Positions 1 to 7,857 of a stretch of DNA of 64,000 nucleotides are shown one piece after another. This DNA comes from Adonisia turfae CCMR0081. Its GTDB lineage: Bacteria; Cyanobacteriota; Cyanobacteriia; Phormidesmidales; Phormidesmidaceae. The stretch spans positions 3,952,240 to 4,016,239 of the forward strand of contig NZ_QXHD01000004.1 of the NCBI RefSeq assembly GCF_011009555.1, read 5' to 3'. A model generated the notes under the pieces. That model searched no databases. It was given only the letters and a program-made list of their open reading frames with translations, and was not told the origin of the DNA. Made by a program: the position numbers and the translations under genes. The stretch's first letter is position 1; the number at the start of each line of letters is the position of its first letter.

Positions 1-157
1 CCTCACAGGCCCAAACAATAGTAGCCCCCAGCAGCCCACCAATCGTCGCTAGAGGCAGCCAACTGCGCGGAGAAACGATTTGCATAAGCTGATCAAGCTG
101 CTCTGGCGACGATAAACGCTCCAAAGCTTCTTGACGAAAAATACTACTGTCGCCCAT
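1..157 (-). CDS. NHLP-type bacteriocin export protein, HlyD family (partial, N-terminus only)
   Basis: Only the first 52 residues are inside the window; the gene continues past base 1. The N-terminus begins MGDSSIFRQEALERL, continues through SPEQLDQLM and SPRSWLPLA, and then enters a membrane segment. I recognise this as the start of the HlyD-like membrane-fusion subunit of NHLP-type (nitrile hydratase leader peptide) export systems, which move double-glycine-leader peptides across the envelope with a peptidase-containing ABC transporter. The ATG at 157 is preceded by an AGAGG-like ribosome site about 11 bases upstream, and an in-frame stop lies just beyond. A gene for a GG-leader peptide is divergently oriented 330 bases away, which supports the call. 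The rest of the export operon should lie left of the window. Confidence 0.7.
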   Translation of the reverse strand, partial: MGDSSIFRQEALERLSSPEQLDQLMQIVSPRSWLPLATIGGLLGATIVWACE

Positions 158-488
158 CCGAAATCTGGCCTCTAATAACGAAGGTTGATAATCCAGTAAA
201 ATTCACCTATTATCTATGCCCTTATAGCAAAAAGTTTAGCTTTTTTGGAGATACTCAGGAGATTTTAAGTATTCGAGATGCATTTACGTAGAATCTCTGA
301 CAATTGGCTTTTTATCTCTTAATAAATCCTCAGAAAACTCGTTGAAAGCCAACGGATCATTAAAAGTTCATGAGAAGTCACCCAAACCTCTTCCATTTTT
401 TGACATGCTCGATATTATTGGAAAGTCCTGCATTGTGCATTTGACGATTGAACAGGACTTCCGTTGTTTCTACATTGAGGTAACTTCC

Positions 489-665
489 ATGGAAGAGCAG
501 AACAAGAACGTTACTGACGAGCAATTGTCTGATGATCAACTAAAGGATGTTGCAGGCGGTAACAAGCTTCATGAGCAGCGTCTTGAGCACTTGGACAACC
601 AGTCCAAGAGCGTTAAAGATATTCAAGCAGAGCGCCTTGATCAGCTTGATGAGCGTACAAAGTAA
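489..665 (+). CDS. Small double-glycine-leader peptide, candidate NHLP exporter substrate
   Basis: This 58-aa peptide starts at an ATG eight bases after a GAGG ribosome site (477-480); the longer upstream reading frame has no comparable start. Residues 1-24 form a double-glycine leader: acidic, with LSDDQLKDVAGG directly before the predicted cleavage after Gly24. This is the leader type cut by C39 peptidase domains of peptide ABC exporters. The remaining 34 residues are highly charged, lack Cys and aromatic residues, and contain two related blocks (QRLEHLD and ERLDQLD), so the product is probably an amphipathic helix rather than a thioether or disulfide peptide. The divergent HlyD-type export gene at the window start is the likely partner. 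A strong terminator follows. Function (bacteriocin, signal or other) cannot be read from sequence. Confidence 0.7.
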   Translation: MEEQNKNVTDEQLSDDQLKDVAGGNKLHEQRLEHLDNQSKSVKDIQAERLDQLDERTK

Positions 666-728
666 GTCCAGTAACATCTAGATACAGTGACTCAGACCAT
701 GGGTTATCTGTATTAATGCTCAAAAAGT

Positions 729-768
729 AATAGCCCTGCTAGCTCAAAAACTAGCAGGGCTATTTTTA
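729..768 (+). terminator. Rho-independent terminator after the GG-leader peptide gene
   Basis: A perfect 14-bp inverted repeat (729-742 and 751-764) with an 8-base loop is followed by a T-rich stretch. It lies about 65 bases after the stop of the leader-peptide gene. The stem also reads in reverse and may serve the convergent msrA gene. Confidence 0.85.
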
Positions 769-801
769 TGCCTAATACGTCTGCAACTCCTAACACTTCT
801 A

Positions 802-1272
802 TCACTTCTGCCACTGTTGTTTGTTGCTTTTTTTATCAAAATATTGTTGATGTTCTTCAGTGGCTAACCAATAGGCAGTCGCCGCAACAATTTCAGTCAC
901 TATTGGTTTACTATATTGACTCGCAACAGTTCGCTTAGATTGGTGGGCTAGCTGTTGTTGTTCTTCGGTGTGATAAAAAATTACTGAACGATATTGTTCT
1001 CCACGATCAGCACCTTGACGATTAAGACTCGTCGGATCGTGGATTTTCCAAAAAGTTACTAATAGTGCTTCATAGCTAATTATGGCCGAATCGTATTCTA
1101 TTTGAGCCACTTCAGCATGGCCAGTAATGCGAGAGAGTACGTCCAAATAACATGGGTTTTCAAAATGTCCCCCCATGTAGCCCACGGACGTTTTGGTTAC
1201 CCCTGACAGTGAGCGAAATGCCCGTTCTACTCCCCAAAAACAACCGGCTCCAAATGTTGCCACTGCAACCAT
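802..1272 (-). CDS. msrA: Peptide-methionine (S)-S-oxide reductase MsrA
   Basis: Reduces methionine-S-sulfoxide in proteins and free form, repairing oxidative damage in the cytoplasm with thioredoxin as usual donor. The diagnostic GCFWG active-site motif with the catalytic Cys lies close to the N-terminus, followed by the family blocks GVTKTSVGYMGG, EVAQIEYD, FWKIHDPTSLNRQGAD and GEQYRSVIFYH. From the ATG at 1272 the protein is 156 aa, normal for a single-domain MsrA. I prefer this start because GGAG sits eight bases upstream; a GTG at 1329 would add 19 residues not typical of the family. The C-terminus has no extra CxxC pair, so recycling probably uses a Cys nearer the core. It converges with the leader-peptide gene across a shared terminator. 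Confidence 0.93.
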   Translation of the reverse strand: MVAVATFGAGCFWGVERAFRSLSGVTKTSVGYMGGHFENPCYLDVLSRITGHAEVAQIEYDSAIISYEALLVTFWKIHDPTSLNRQGADRGEQYRSVIFYHTEEQQQLAHQSKRTVASQYSKPIVTEIVAATAYWLATEEHQQYFDKKSNKQQWQK

Positions 1273-1481
1273 TTCAGTAATCTCCGACACATTATTTTCA
1301 CTGAGATAAGTCGAGTAAAGCTGACTCACCTATCTAGTAGTGTAACGGTCGATGAAACCAAGGTAATTGTTCAAACTGTGTTCACAGGATTGTCTTGGCA
1401 TCTGTTCAACTTCGAGATGCTACTGTCCGTGGGGCTCTATCTCAAAAGCAAGTTAATTCAAATCGTTCTTACAGAGCACCC

Positions 1482-2252
1482 ATGGGGCTTAATTCACAGG
1501 CCAGCACACTAGTTTTAGCAATCGGCATCATACTCACAAGCTGTGGCGGTGGCGGCGGCAACGAAGACAAGGCTAGCAGCGGCACAACAGAACCACCCTC
1601 TGCCATCGAAAATAGTTGTACAACTATTTTGGCAGAACTGTTTGCCGACCTGCTGACCGAAACCAATACTATTCGTCAACAAAATGGAGCAAGGCCACTG
1701 AGTTTTTCTTATCGGCTAGGCAGAGCGGCGCAAGCCCATGCCCAAAATATGGCGACTGAAAATTATTTTAGCCATAGAAGTTCCAATGGTTCAACCCTTG
1801 CGGATCGGATTACGAGAGTCAACTATGATTACAGTACCGCTGGTGAAAATATTGCAGCTGGCTACGATTCAGCTGCCTCGGTGGTAACAGCCTGGTTCAA
1901 TAGCCCTGGCCATAAAGAGAATTTGCTCAATACAACCTATACCGACATTGGTTTTGGTTTGCATTTTGACAGTCGTTCTACCTATGGCAATTATTGGGTA
2001 CAAAACTTTGGTCACGCTGATAGCCTTGCCAGTCATGATGAGCGTGCCTACATTCCTGATGAGGGTGACTGCAGCATTGGTGACAATATCGCTAGCAACT
2101 ATACAGCTGTTCTAAACAATGTAATTGTGGCTGATGTTGCTCCATTATCGAGTAGCCATCACCATCAGCCCGTGAGTACTATGGAGCCTACCCTGGGTTT
2201 AGGAGTTCTATTTGCGGCCTTAGGGTTCAGCTGTTCTAGAAAGAAAGTTTAA
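1482..2252 (+). CDS. CAP-domain (SCP/PR1-like) lipoprotein with PEP-CTERM-like tail
   Basis: A 256-aa secreted protein. Starting from the ATG at 1482, residues 1-21 form a lipoprotein signal peptide with the lipobox IILTSC, followed by a Gly run. A CAP/SCP domain occupies roughly residues 45-180, with the family signatures AAQAHAQNMA, YFSHRSSNG, AGENIA, WFNSPGHKENLL and WVQNFGH; the His and Glu residues of the usual cation-binding pocket are visible. CAP proteins are extracytoplasmic with roles that remain mostly undefined. The last 24 residues are unusual: MEPTLGLGVLFAALGF followed by SCSRKKV, which looks like a PEP-CTERM sorting signal (motif, hydrophobic helix, basic tail) with Met in place of the first Pro. 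Having both a lipobox and such a tail is odd. An alternative TTG start at 1395 would bury the signal peptide. Confidence 0.85.
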   Translation: MGLNSQASTLVLAIGIILTSCGGGGGNEDKASSGTTEPPSAIENSCTTILAELFADLLTETNTIRQQNGARPLSFSYRLGRAAQAHAQNMATENYFSHRSSNGSTLADRITRVNYDYSTAGENIAAGYDSAASVVTAWFNSPGHKENLLNTTYTDIGFGLHFDSRSTYGNYWVQNFGHADSLASHDERAYIPDEGDCSIGDNIASNYTAVLNNVIVADVAPLSSSHHHQPVSTMEPTLGLGVLFAALGFSCSRKKV

Positions 2253-2745
2253 AGGACTTCCATCATTTAAACTTTAAAGAAGGGTATCCACAAGGGAGTG
2301 CCCCTACAGGATTGTTCATTTTTAATTATGTTTACTCTTCAACCTTGGGATCAAAGAGTTCTTGCCCTGATTGATAAAACGTCAGACCGCTAACAGTTTC
2401 TGCTATAGCACCCTGAGATACATCACCCCAAAAATGGCGGTAAGATGCCTGCTTAACCAAGTGCCGCTCCCCCGAGTCCGTACCTTAGTGCAAGAGGAGT
2501 GTAGCGGATGATAATGCTTTAAAGTAGCCCCATCTGGAGTTTTTTGATACTTCCCAGGAATAAGTCTGATGATGAATGGTTCGATTTAGGTAGCTGGCAA
2601 AATCCAAGGCTACTGCACGCCGATCCGTTCGACCGTATCTTGCTCGGTCCGATCACATCAGGTGAGGGTGACCATCAGAATAGCTTTGTCAGGTATTTGC
2701 GTCTGTTCTTTGGACTATCATCCTTGTTCCGGCGCAGCGCGGTTG
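2253..2745. other. Intergenic stretch with decayed coding remnants
   Basis: About 490 bases without an intact gene. On the minus strand 2332-2484 is an open stretch of 51 codons ending in a stop at 2332 and blocked upstream by a stop at 2485; it encodes segments such as ASYRHFWGDVSQGAIAET and has no good start, so it looks like the 3' end of a lost gene of unknown family. On the plus strand 2544-2762 is open but begins at a non-standard codon and has no recognisable domain. I assign no function to either. Confidence 0.35.
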
Positions 2746-3342
2746 CTAAACAGCACTCATAATGTCCTCGTATTCTTGGCAGCTCAGTATTTTGGGGCTA
2801 ACGATAGGAATTCCAGAGTCTACCAAGAAGAAGGGCGTCTGTTTATAACTTCCATCAATACGTGCCCTGAAAATTCTAGTTACATTACGGATGATTGTAA
2901 CGATGAGGTCTACTGGGTTCGATTTTATTTCTCCTTTTGAATATGTTGTATTAACAGGTATGCATGTAGCCCCAAAGGCATTATCCAGTGTGATCTCGGA
3001 CGACTCTAAACAGTTATGGACAAGGCCAATGAAAGACATTTTATAGATTGGTAAAGTATTTCCGATCGGTGTATTACAGCAAGTCGTATACCAGCGCAGT
3101 AAACCAGTTTCAGTAAGTCGCACACATGCTAATACTTCAGTTCCTTGAGTAAAGGAAATATTTTTTGGCAGCGTCTGAACAATGTCTGTCCCACCATGAC
3201 GATCAAGGATTTCACTCCCTTTGCCTAGAAAGTGAGCAAATGCCTGACAATCCTGGCAATAGCAGATGACCCGATTCGCATGGGTGACATCATCAACAGT
3301 ACCTTTAAGGCAACCACATTGACACTGTATTGGATGGCTCAT
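2746..3342 (-). CDS. DUF6151 / GFA-like zinc-binding protein
   Basis: A 198-aa protein whose N-terminus carries Cys motifs typical of the Mss4-like GFA fold: CQCGCLKG (residues 8-15), then CYCQDC (28-33), and a downstream TTCCNTPIG segment around residue 88. This pattern (CxCG, CxxC, CC near GN) binds structural zinc in GFA/CENP-V-like proteins. I place it in the DUF6151 group by its overall layout; members are of unknown function. The protein has no signal peptide. The ATG at 3342 fits the family N-terminus. It is monocistronic, facing away from the THI5-like gene. The substrate is unknown. Confidence 0.7.
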   Translation of the reverse strand: MSHPIQCQCGCLKGTVDDVTHANRVICYCQDCQAFAHFLGKGSEILDRHGGTDIVQTLPKNISFTQGTEVLACVRLTETGLLRWYTTCCNTPIGNTLPIYKMSFIGLVHNCLESSEITLDNAFGATCIPVNTTYSKGEIKSNPVDLIVTIIRNVTRIFRARIDGSYKQTPFFLVDSGIPIVSPKILSCQEYEDIMSAV

Positions 3343-3514
3343 GTCTCATTTCCCCAATAAACAGAACTTAATTGCTTTTGCTGTCTAACTGCTGTTTATC
3401 TATTATTAGATCCACGATCTACCTTTTCCATCTATCTCCCTACAAAGAGTTGCTATATTGCAAACGTTCAGTCTATCCAGCCCAATCAGGAAGATAGGCT
3501 ACAAACTATCCCTA

Positions 3515-3579
3515 GGGAGACACGGAGACGGGGAGAGCTTGAGCAATAACCGATCTCTGCGTCTCACCCTGCCCGTGTC
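3515..3579. repeat. Imperfect inverted repeat, MITE-like or REP-like
   Basis: Left arm 3519-3536 (GACACGGAGACGGGGAGA) is mirrored imperfectly by 3554-3579, which ends CCCGTGTC. The arms flank a short AT-rich centre. It lies in a 345-base gap between a minus-strand and a plus-strand gene, with no long T-run, so a mobile or structural repeat is more likely than a terminator. The rest of the gap shows nothing. Confidence 0.45.
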
Positions 3580-3689
3580 AGTCCTACTCACAATTTAGAC
3601 CTTGATAGACTACTCGGCTTTTTTTAGCAATGTTTTGCTGTAAGCAAATTTTAGATGAATAATGATCTGAAGTTGATTGGTGGTGGCTG

Positions 3690-4586
3690 ATGTCTAAATT
3701 ACGTTTGGGCTTAGAGTGGTTTTTAAATCCAGATCATGTGCCTCTATTAGTAGGTCTTGAGCAAGGATGGTTTGCGGACGTTGGTTTGGACTTAGAACTG
3801 GTTGAACCCTCAGAGCATGTGGATGCGATCGCAGAACTGCAAGCTGGCACCCTCGATATCGCGGTTACAGAGCCGGTTCATCTGGTAGAAGATCGAGGTA
3901 AGGGCCATGCCGTGGTGGGTTGGGCTCGCTTTTTGCATACCAATGGTGGCGTCATGTACTTTACAGGACGCGGTATCGAGCGACCGAAAGATATGGTGGG
4001 CAAGCGCATACAGTACCCCGGTGCACCGTCTGCGTTAGGGCGGGCCATCGCTAAAACCATGATTGAGGCCGATGGCGGTGACTTTACTGAAGATGCCATC
4101 ACCTCTGTCGATAATGGCTTTTTGCATACCGATGCACTGATTGAGGACAAGGCCGATCTGGCAACGCTGGTGTTCTACAACTTTGAAGTGATCGAAGCTC
4201 GACAGAGCGGTTATGATGCTCAGTTTTTTGCGCTTAAAGATTGGGGCGTTCCTGATTTTTGCCAGCTTATTCTGATTGCAACGCCCGAATTGTTGCAACA
4301 GCGGCGACAAGACTTGCAGGTATTTTTGAAGGTATTACGACGGGGGATTGACTTTATTCACCAGCATCCTCAAGCGGCCCAAGCCATTTACGACCAGCGT
4401 ACCGGAGCCTATGCAGGCGATCAGACCGGGCAAGCCATCTACGATGCAACAATCTCTTGTTTTACCCACGACTTTTCCATGAGTGCGGATTACTACGATC
4501 GTCTACAAGCCTGGATGCACAACACCGGACAGATTCCCCAATGCTTGTCAGCTAACGACTATTGGACTAACGCACTGGCACTTTAG
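3690..4586 (+). CDS. THI5/NMT1-like substrate-binding-fold protein without signal peptide
   Basis: A 298-aa protein of the NMT1/THI5-like periplasmic-binding-protein fold. The N-terminal block LEWFLNPDHVPLLVGLEQGWF is the characteristic opening of the fold (bait region, then mature helix 1), followed by ELQAGTLDIAVTEPVHL and GKRIQYPGAPSALG. Relatives are binding subunits of pyrimidine, nitrate or sulfonate importers, and fungal Thi5 enzymes that make the thiamine pyrimidine. There is no signal peptide or lipobox, and the Cys-rich CCCFC motif of Thi5 enzymes is absent, so this is neither a classic importer subunit nor an obvious Thi5 enzyme. It lies 35 bases upstream of a DOPA-dioxygenase-family gene on the same strand, which suggests a two-gene operon. 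No transporter permease or ATPase is adjacent. Confidence 0.75.
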   Translation: MSKLRLGLEWFLNPDHVPLLVGLEQGWFADVGLDLELVEPSEHVDAIAELQAGTLDIAVTEPVHLVEDRGKGHAVVGWARFLHTNGGVMYFTGRGIERPKDMVGKRIQYPGAPSALGRAIAKTMIEADGGDFTEDAITSVDNGFLHTDALIEDKADLATLVFYNFEVIEARQSGYDAQFFALKDWGVPDFCQLILIATPELLQQRRQDLQVFLKVLRRGIDFIHQHPQAAQAIYDQRTGAYAGDQTGQAIYDATISCFTHDFSMSADYYDRLQAWMHNTGQIPQCLSANDYWTNALAL

Positions 4587-4621
4587 ATGTTTTTATTTTT
4601 TATTCAGAAACCGGCTCACTG

Positions 4622-4969
4622 ATGATAAAACGACCCACCAACATTTACGACCAATACCACGCCCACGTTTATTTCGATGGCAGTTCTGTGGCAGCAGCCT
4701 CCTCACTATGTCAGAAGGCTGGAGAACTGTTTGGAGTGAAAATAGGCCGATTCCATCAGAAACCCATTGGACCGCACCCTTGCCGGAGCTGTCAACTGGC
4801 ATTTGATAAAACCCAGTTTGATCAGCTGATCCCATGGCTGGAAAATAACCGAGGAGATTTCACGGTGCTTGTCCATGGGCTGACAGGAAACGATCTGCAA
4901 GATCATACTGAACATGCTTCCTGGCTCGGAAAGCCTATGCCACTAAATCTATTGATCTTCGGGGATTAG
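4622..4969 (+). CDS. DOPA 4,5-dioxygenase family protein
   Basis: A 115-aa protein matching the small bacterial/fungal DOPA 4,5-dioxygenase family (PF08883 type). Visible family blocks are YHAHVYFDG near residue 11, GRFHQKPIGPHP near residue 40, LVHGLTGNDLQDHTEHASWLG near residue 82, and a terminal PLNLLIFGD. The conserved His residues (HAH, FH, GPHP, VH, DHTEH) are present and are the likely metal ligands and acid/base residues. Family members cleave catechol rings such as DOPA to seco-DOPA, and some bacterial members yield betalamic acid. Unusual is CRSCQ in the stretch where relatives usually have a hydrophobic MYQ-like segment. It is probably co-transcribed with the preceding THI5-like gene. 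The actual substrate is not known; a tyrosinase gene lies 7 kb further on. Confidence 0.82.
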   Translation: MIKRPTNIYDQYHAHVYFDGSSVAAASSLCQKAGELFGVKIGRFHQKPIGPHPCRSCQLAFDKTQFDQLIPWLENNRGDFTVLVHGLTGNDLQDHTEHASWLGKPMPLNLLIFGD

Positions 4970-5058
4970 CATGGGTCTAAACAAAGCTCTTTAAGCGATG
5001 GAAACTCACTCTGGCCATTGTGCCTTAGGGAGGAAAAACTGACCCCTAACGTAACTAA

Positions 5059-5946
5059 TCAAAGCCCATTCAGCCAGTTCAAAATTGATTCATTGACCAC
5101 CTCTGGGCGTTCATCATGGGGACAATGGCCAGTCTGAGGGATGGCCTGAAAGGTCGTTGGTGGCTGGGCACTGGGGGACTCACTGAGAGTCTTATATACG
5201 GCTGCTCCTTGAATCGGAGTCCAGGGGTCATTTTCCCCCCAGAGCACCAAGAGGGGCTGCTGAATTTTAGGTAACAGATCTTCGGGCTTTGGGCCAGCAG
5301 GTGCGGTCACAACAGAGGCAAACACTTTTTGGGCCCCTGGATCACAGGCAGGGCGATGTAGCATATCGACCAGTTCGTCTGTAATGGCGTCTCGATTGCG
5401 ATAAACCTGCTTTAAGGAACCCCGAATTCGAAACTTACGCCGCACTTCATTAAAAATAAAGGGACCAAATAGGTCAGAACTAACGAGCTGTGTAAATGTT
5501 CCCATAACAACTCGTAGGGGAAAATTCAGTTCATCCGGGCGATGGTTAAGGCCCCCGGCGCAGTTGAGGATTACTCCCCCTTGGGTCATGTCTGGCGCAT
5601 TAGCCAGCATCATCAGGGTAATGAGTCCACCAATGGAATTGCCAATAAAGACAGCCGGTCGCCCAATGTGCTCTTGCCAATAGTCCTGCAGCAATGATTC
5701 CCAAATTTCGAGAGAGTAGTCGAGGGCCGGTTTATCCGATGCACCAAAGCCTAAGAGATCCAGAGCATGCACCTGATAGCCAGCTTCAGCCAGGACAGGG
5801 ATATTTTTGCGCCAATGCCCGACCGATGCGCCAAAGCCATGGACTAGCACAATTGGTAATCCAGCCCCCTGAACGGTATGACAAATGCGGTGCCCTCGCC
5901 AGGTCCAATATTGCTTTTCAAGAGCGGTGGTTAATTGAGCGGTCAT
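5059..5946 (-). CDS. Alpha/beta-fold hydrolase
   Basis: An alpha/beta hydrolase of about 295 aa. Oxyanion-hole block IVLVHGFGAS, nucleophile elbow GNSIGG (Ser), acid in LLVLWGENDPWTP and catalytic His in TGHCPHDERP are all in place and in the right order. The overall shape resembles the cyanobacterial/plant group that includes pheophytinase-like and related lipid or pigment esterases, but the substrate cannot be assigned. Reading continues upstream to a TTG at 6072, which would add 42 poorly conserved residues. I choose the ATG at 5946 because the conserved part starts just after it, although no good ribosome site is visible at any of the candidate starts. Confidence 0.85.
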   Translation of the reverse strand: MTAQLTTALEKQYWTWRGHRICHTVQGAGLPIVLVHGFGASVGHWRKNIPVLAEAGYQVHALDLLGFGASDKPALDYSLEIWESLLQDYWQEHIGRPAVFIGNSIGGLITLMMLANAPDMTQGGVILNCAGGLNHRPDELNFPLRVVMGTFTQLVSSDLFGPFIFNEVRRKFRIRGSLKQVYRNRDAITDELVDMLHRPACDPGAQKVFASVVTAPAGPKPEDLLPKIQQPLLVLWGENDPWTPIQGAAVYKTLSESPSAQPPTTFQAIPQTGHCPHDERPEVVNESILNWLNGL

Positions 5947-6229
5947 AGATGCTTTGTTAGGAGAAGAAATGAAAACGAGCTGCGTTGACGGCAGAGAGTC
6001 CTTCTTCATCATAAAGCGGTTCTTGTTAGAGGGGGGGCCCAGTATTGGGGTGGTCTGGGTGATTTTGGGCAAGACCTGGTTGCTTGAGCGCAGGCTGTGG
6101 CTGTGTGGTGAAATGTGCGATCGCGATCCCTATGATCAAGATTGACTGTGCAAAAGGTATTAATTCTTATTTAGCTAACGCACATGTATCGCAATCTGGC
6201 AAGAGCCCTATACTGAAAACTTGATGAAG

Positions 6230-6320
6230 CTGTCTGGATAACTCCGGCATTAGATTTTTATCCAGACAGTTTCGGGATAACTCCGACTGGGAGGTATTTA
6301 TCTAGACAAAGTCTGGATAA
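6230..6320. repeat. Cluster of GTCTGGATAAC inverted and direct repeats
   Basis: CTGTCTGGATAA (6230-6241) is perfectly inverted at 6258-6269. A diverged copy (CGGGATAACTCCG) follows at about 6273, and a second inverted pair, one mismatch, lies at 6298-6320. The upstream half of a 395-base gap before a membrane protein gene is thus filled with four related copies. This could be a multi-copy operator or a small repeat; no T-run follows. Confidence 0.5.
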
Positions 6321-6540
6321 CGCATAGGTAGGTCCTAGTGGGATAGGCTGCAGATATAATTACGACCTTGTGAAAAGGTAGAGCACTGTTGGGATAGTCA
6401 TCGGGAGATAGATTATCACAGCAATTGTTCGTAAAAATGGACATCTGAGCACAACTTTAAGCAGATTTGGTCTCGTACTGCCCTAGTTGCTTTCTGGGAA
6501 AAATTCTCATTTTTTGATACCTCCTGATCTTTGCTCAGGC

Positions 6541-7551
6541 ATGGCGAGAATTACTATAGTTGATAGTATGGATCTATTTAACTCAATAGAATTGACTTCT
6601 AATCTCTATATGGCGTACCAGGAAGAAAATACAAGTCAAAAGCAGAAGGATTCCAAAATTCAAGGCTTTCTTGCTACTCTTAATACTTTCAAAGTCGGAT
6701 TTATCAGTGGTTTACTGATAACGTTCTTGGCATCAATTGGCGTAGGACATTTGTTCCTTAACATCTTTAAACTAGGTTCTGTATCTATTGGTGACAAGAG
6801 CTTCGGTCAAGTAGCATCTCCCGTAAGCAGTACAGATGACTCAAACGTACAAGACGTTGAATCTAGTCAAATTGAACAAAATGATGGTGAGGTTCAAAAC
6901 TCAGAAGGTATAAATCAGGCTATTGATGGGACAATCAACCAGGAAAGCTCAAATAACCGAACTTCTAATGAATTAGGGAGTAATCTCGAAAACAGTGAAA
7001 TCAGTGGAGAAACTGTATCAGTAACAATTAACTATAACAGTAACGCAGACCTTCCAGGTTTTGACCCTAATAAAGGATATGTAGAGACACCACCGGACAT
7101 TGGTCAATTCAACGATGCCATATTAATTACGAATGTTGGCCTAGGATCACAATATGCTACGTTCTCGACTAGAGAAGTGTTTATTAATAAAAAAAAGTAT
7201 GATTCTACCTTTTCTCTAATTACTGATGGAAATTTGCCAACTAGAGTAAGCTTTAACCTAGAGCTCCCAGGCGTCAAGGCAGACGGTGTTTTCTTGCAGT
7301 TTGGATTAGCAGATCTTTCTTCAGGAACAACAACACTCACCTATTTAGTAAATGTTTTTGGTGATGGAGAAATTCTATGGTCAAACCAGATCAAGTATGA
7401 AGAGTCACAAATTTCTTCTGTAGTTCTTAATACTACAGGCATACAAGACATCTATATTGAATATCAAGTTGTTGAGAGTGCTGGCATTAGTAACTCCAGA
7501 CTTAGAAATTACCCTCTTTATTTTACGGAAGCTAAAGTTCTAGAAAATTAA
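6541..7551 (+). CDS. Single-pass membrane protein with extracytoplasmic beta-rich domain, unknown
   Basis: Not recognised. From the ATG at 6541 the protein is 336 aa. A single membrane helix (VGFISGLLITFLASIGVGHLF) lies near residue 55 after a basic, Lys-rich cytoplasmic start. A Ser/Asn/Gln/Glu-rich linker of roughly 100 residues follows, and then a globular C-terminal domain of about 150 residues with alternating hydrophobic residues that suggest a beta sandwich, ending TEAKVLEN. The pattern resembles carbohydrate-binding NPCBM-like domains, but that is a guess. Other starts are possible (TTG 6487, ATG 6568, ATG 6610); none has a clear ribosome site. The base composition is more AT-rich than neighbouring genes, hinting at transfer. 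Confidence 0.6.
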   Translation: MARITIVDSMDLFNSIELTSNLYMAYQEENTSQKQKDSKIQGFLATLNTFKVGFISGLLITFLASIGVGHLFLNIFKLGSVSIGDKSFGQVASPVSSTDDSNVQDVESSQIEQNDGEVQNSEGINQAIDGTINQESSNNRTSNELGSNLENSEISGETVSVTINYNSNADLPGFDPNKGYVETPPDIGQFNDAILITNVGLGSQYATFSTREVFINKKKYDSTFSLITDGNLPTRVSFNLELPGVKADGVFLQFGLADLSSGTTTLTYLVNVFGDGEILWSNQIKYEESQISSVVLNTTGIQDIYIEYQVVESAGISNSRLRNYPLYFTEAKVLEN

Positions 7552-7857
7552 TGACTCTAGTGTTGCACTCTCCTCACTATTTATCCAGAAAACCATGAGG
7601 AATGACTGGACTCTCTTCCTCGCACTAATCAGACGGGTAAATGCCCTCTGCAATAAACTGATGCACACTGGAATATTTCCACTCTTGTGGCCTCTTACAC
7701 AATCCATGATGGGATAGATCGCTTACACAAGCTTCTGTACAATCTCTATAGTTCCGAATTCTTTAGCTAAATTCTCAAGCGAAGCTGTTCCCCCTGCTAA
7801 CTCTGGTTAGACATAGACAGAATAATCAAACCGCTAAATTTACCAAGTTTAGCAAAA
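7552..7857. other. Intergenic, nothing supported
   Basis: A 306-base gap between two convergent genes. It contains a lone TTTATCCAGA resembling the repeat at 6258 but no hairpin with a T-run, no open frame of interest and no RNA that I recognise. Confidence 0.5.

Noticed and set aside
2544..2762. Plus-strand open frame of 72 codons
   Set aside because: Starts at a non-standard codon, lacks a ribosome site and has no recognisable domain; it overlaps the end of the GFA-like gene.
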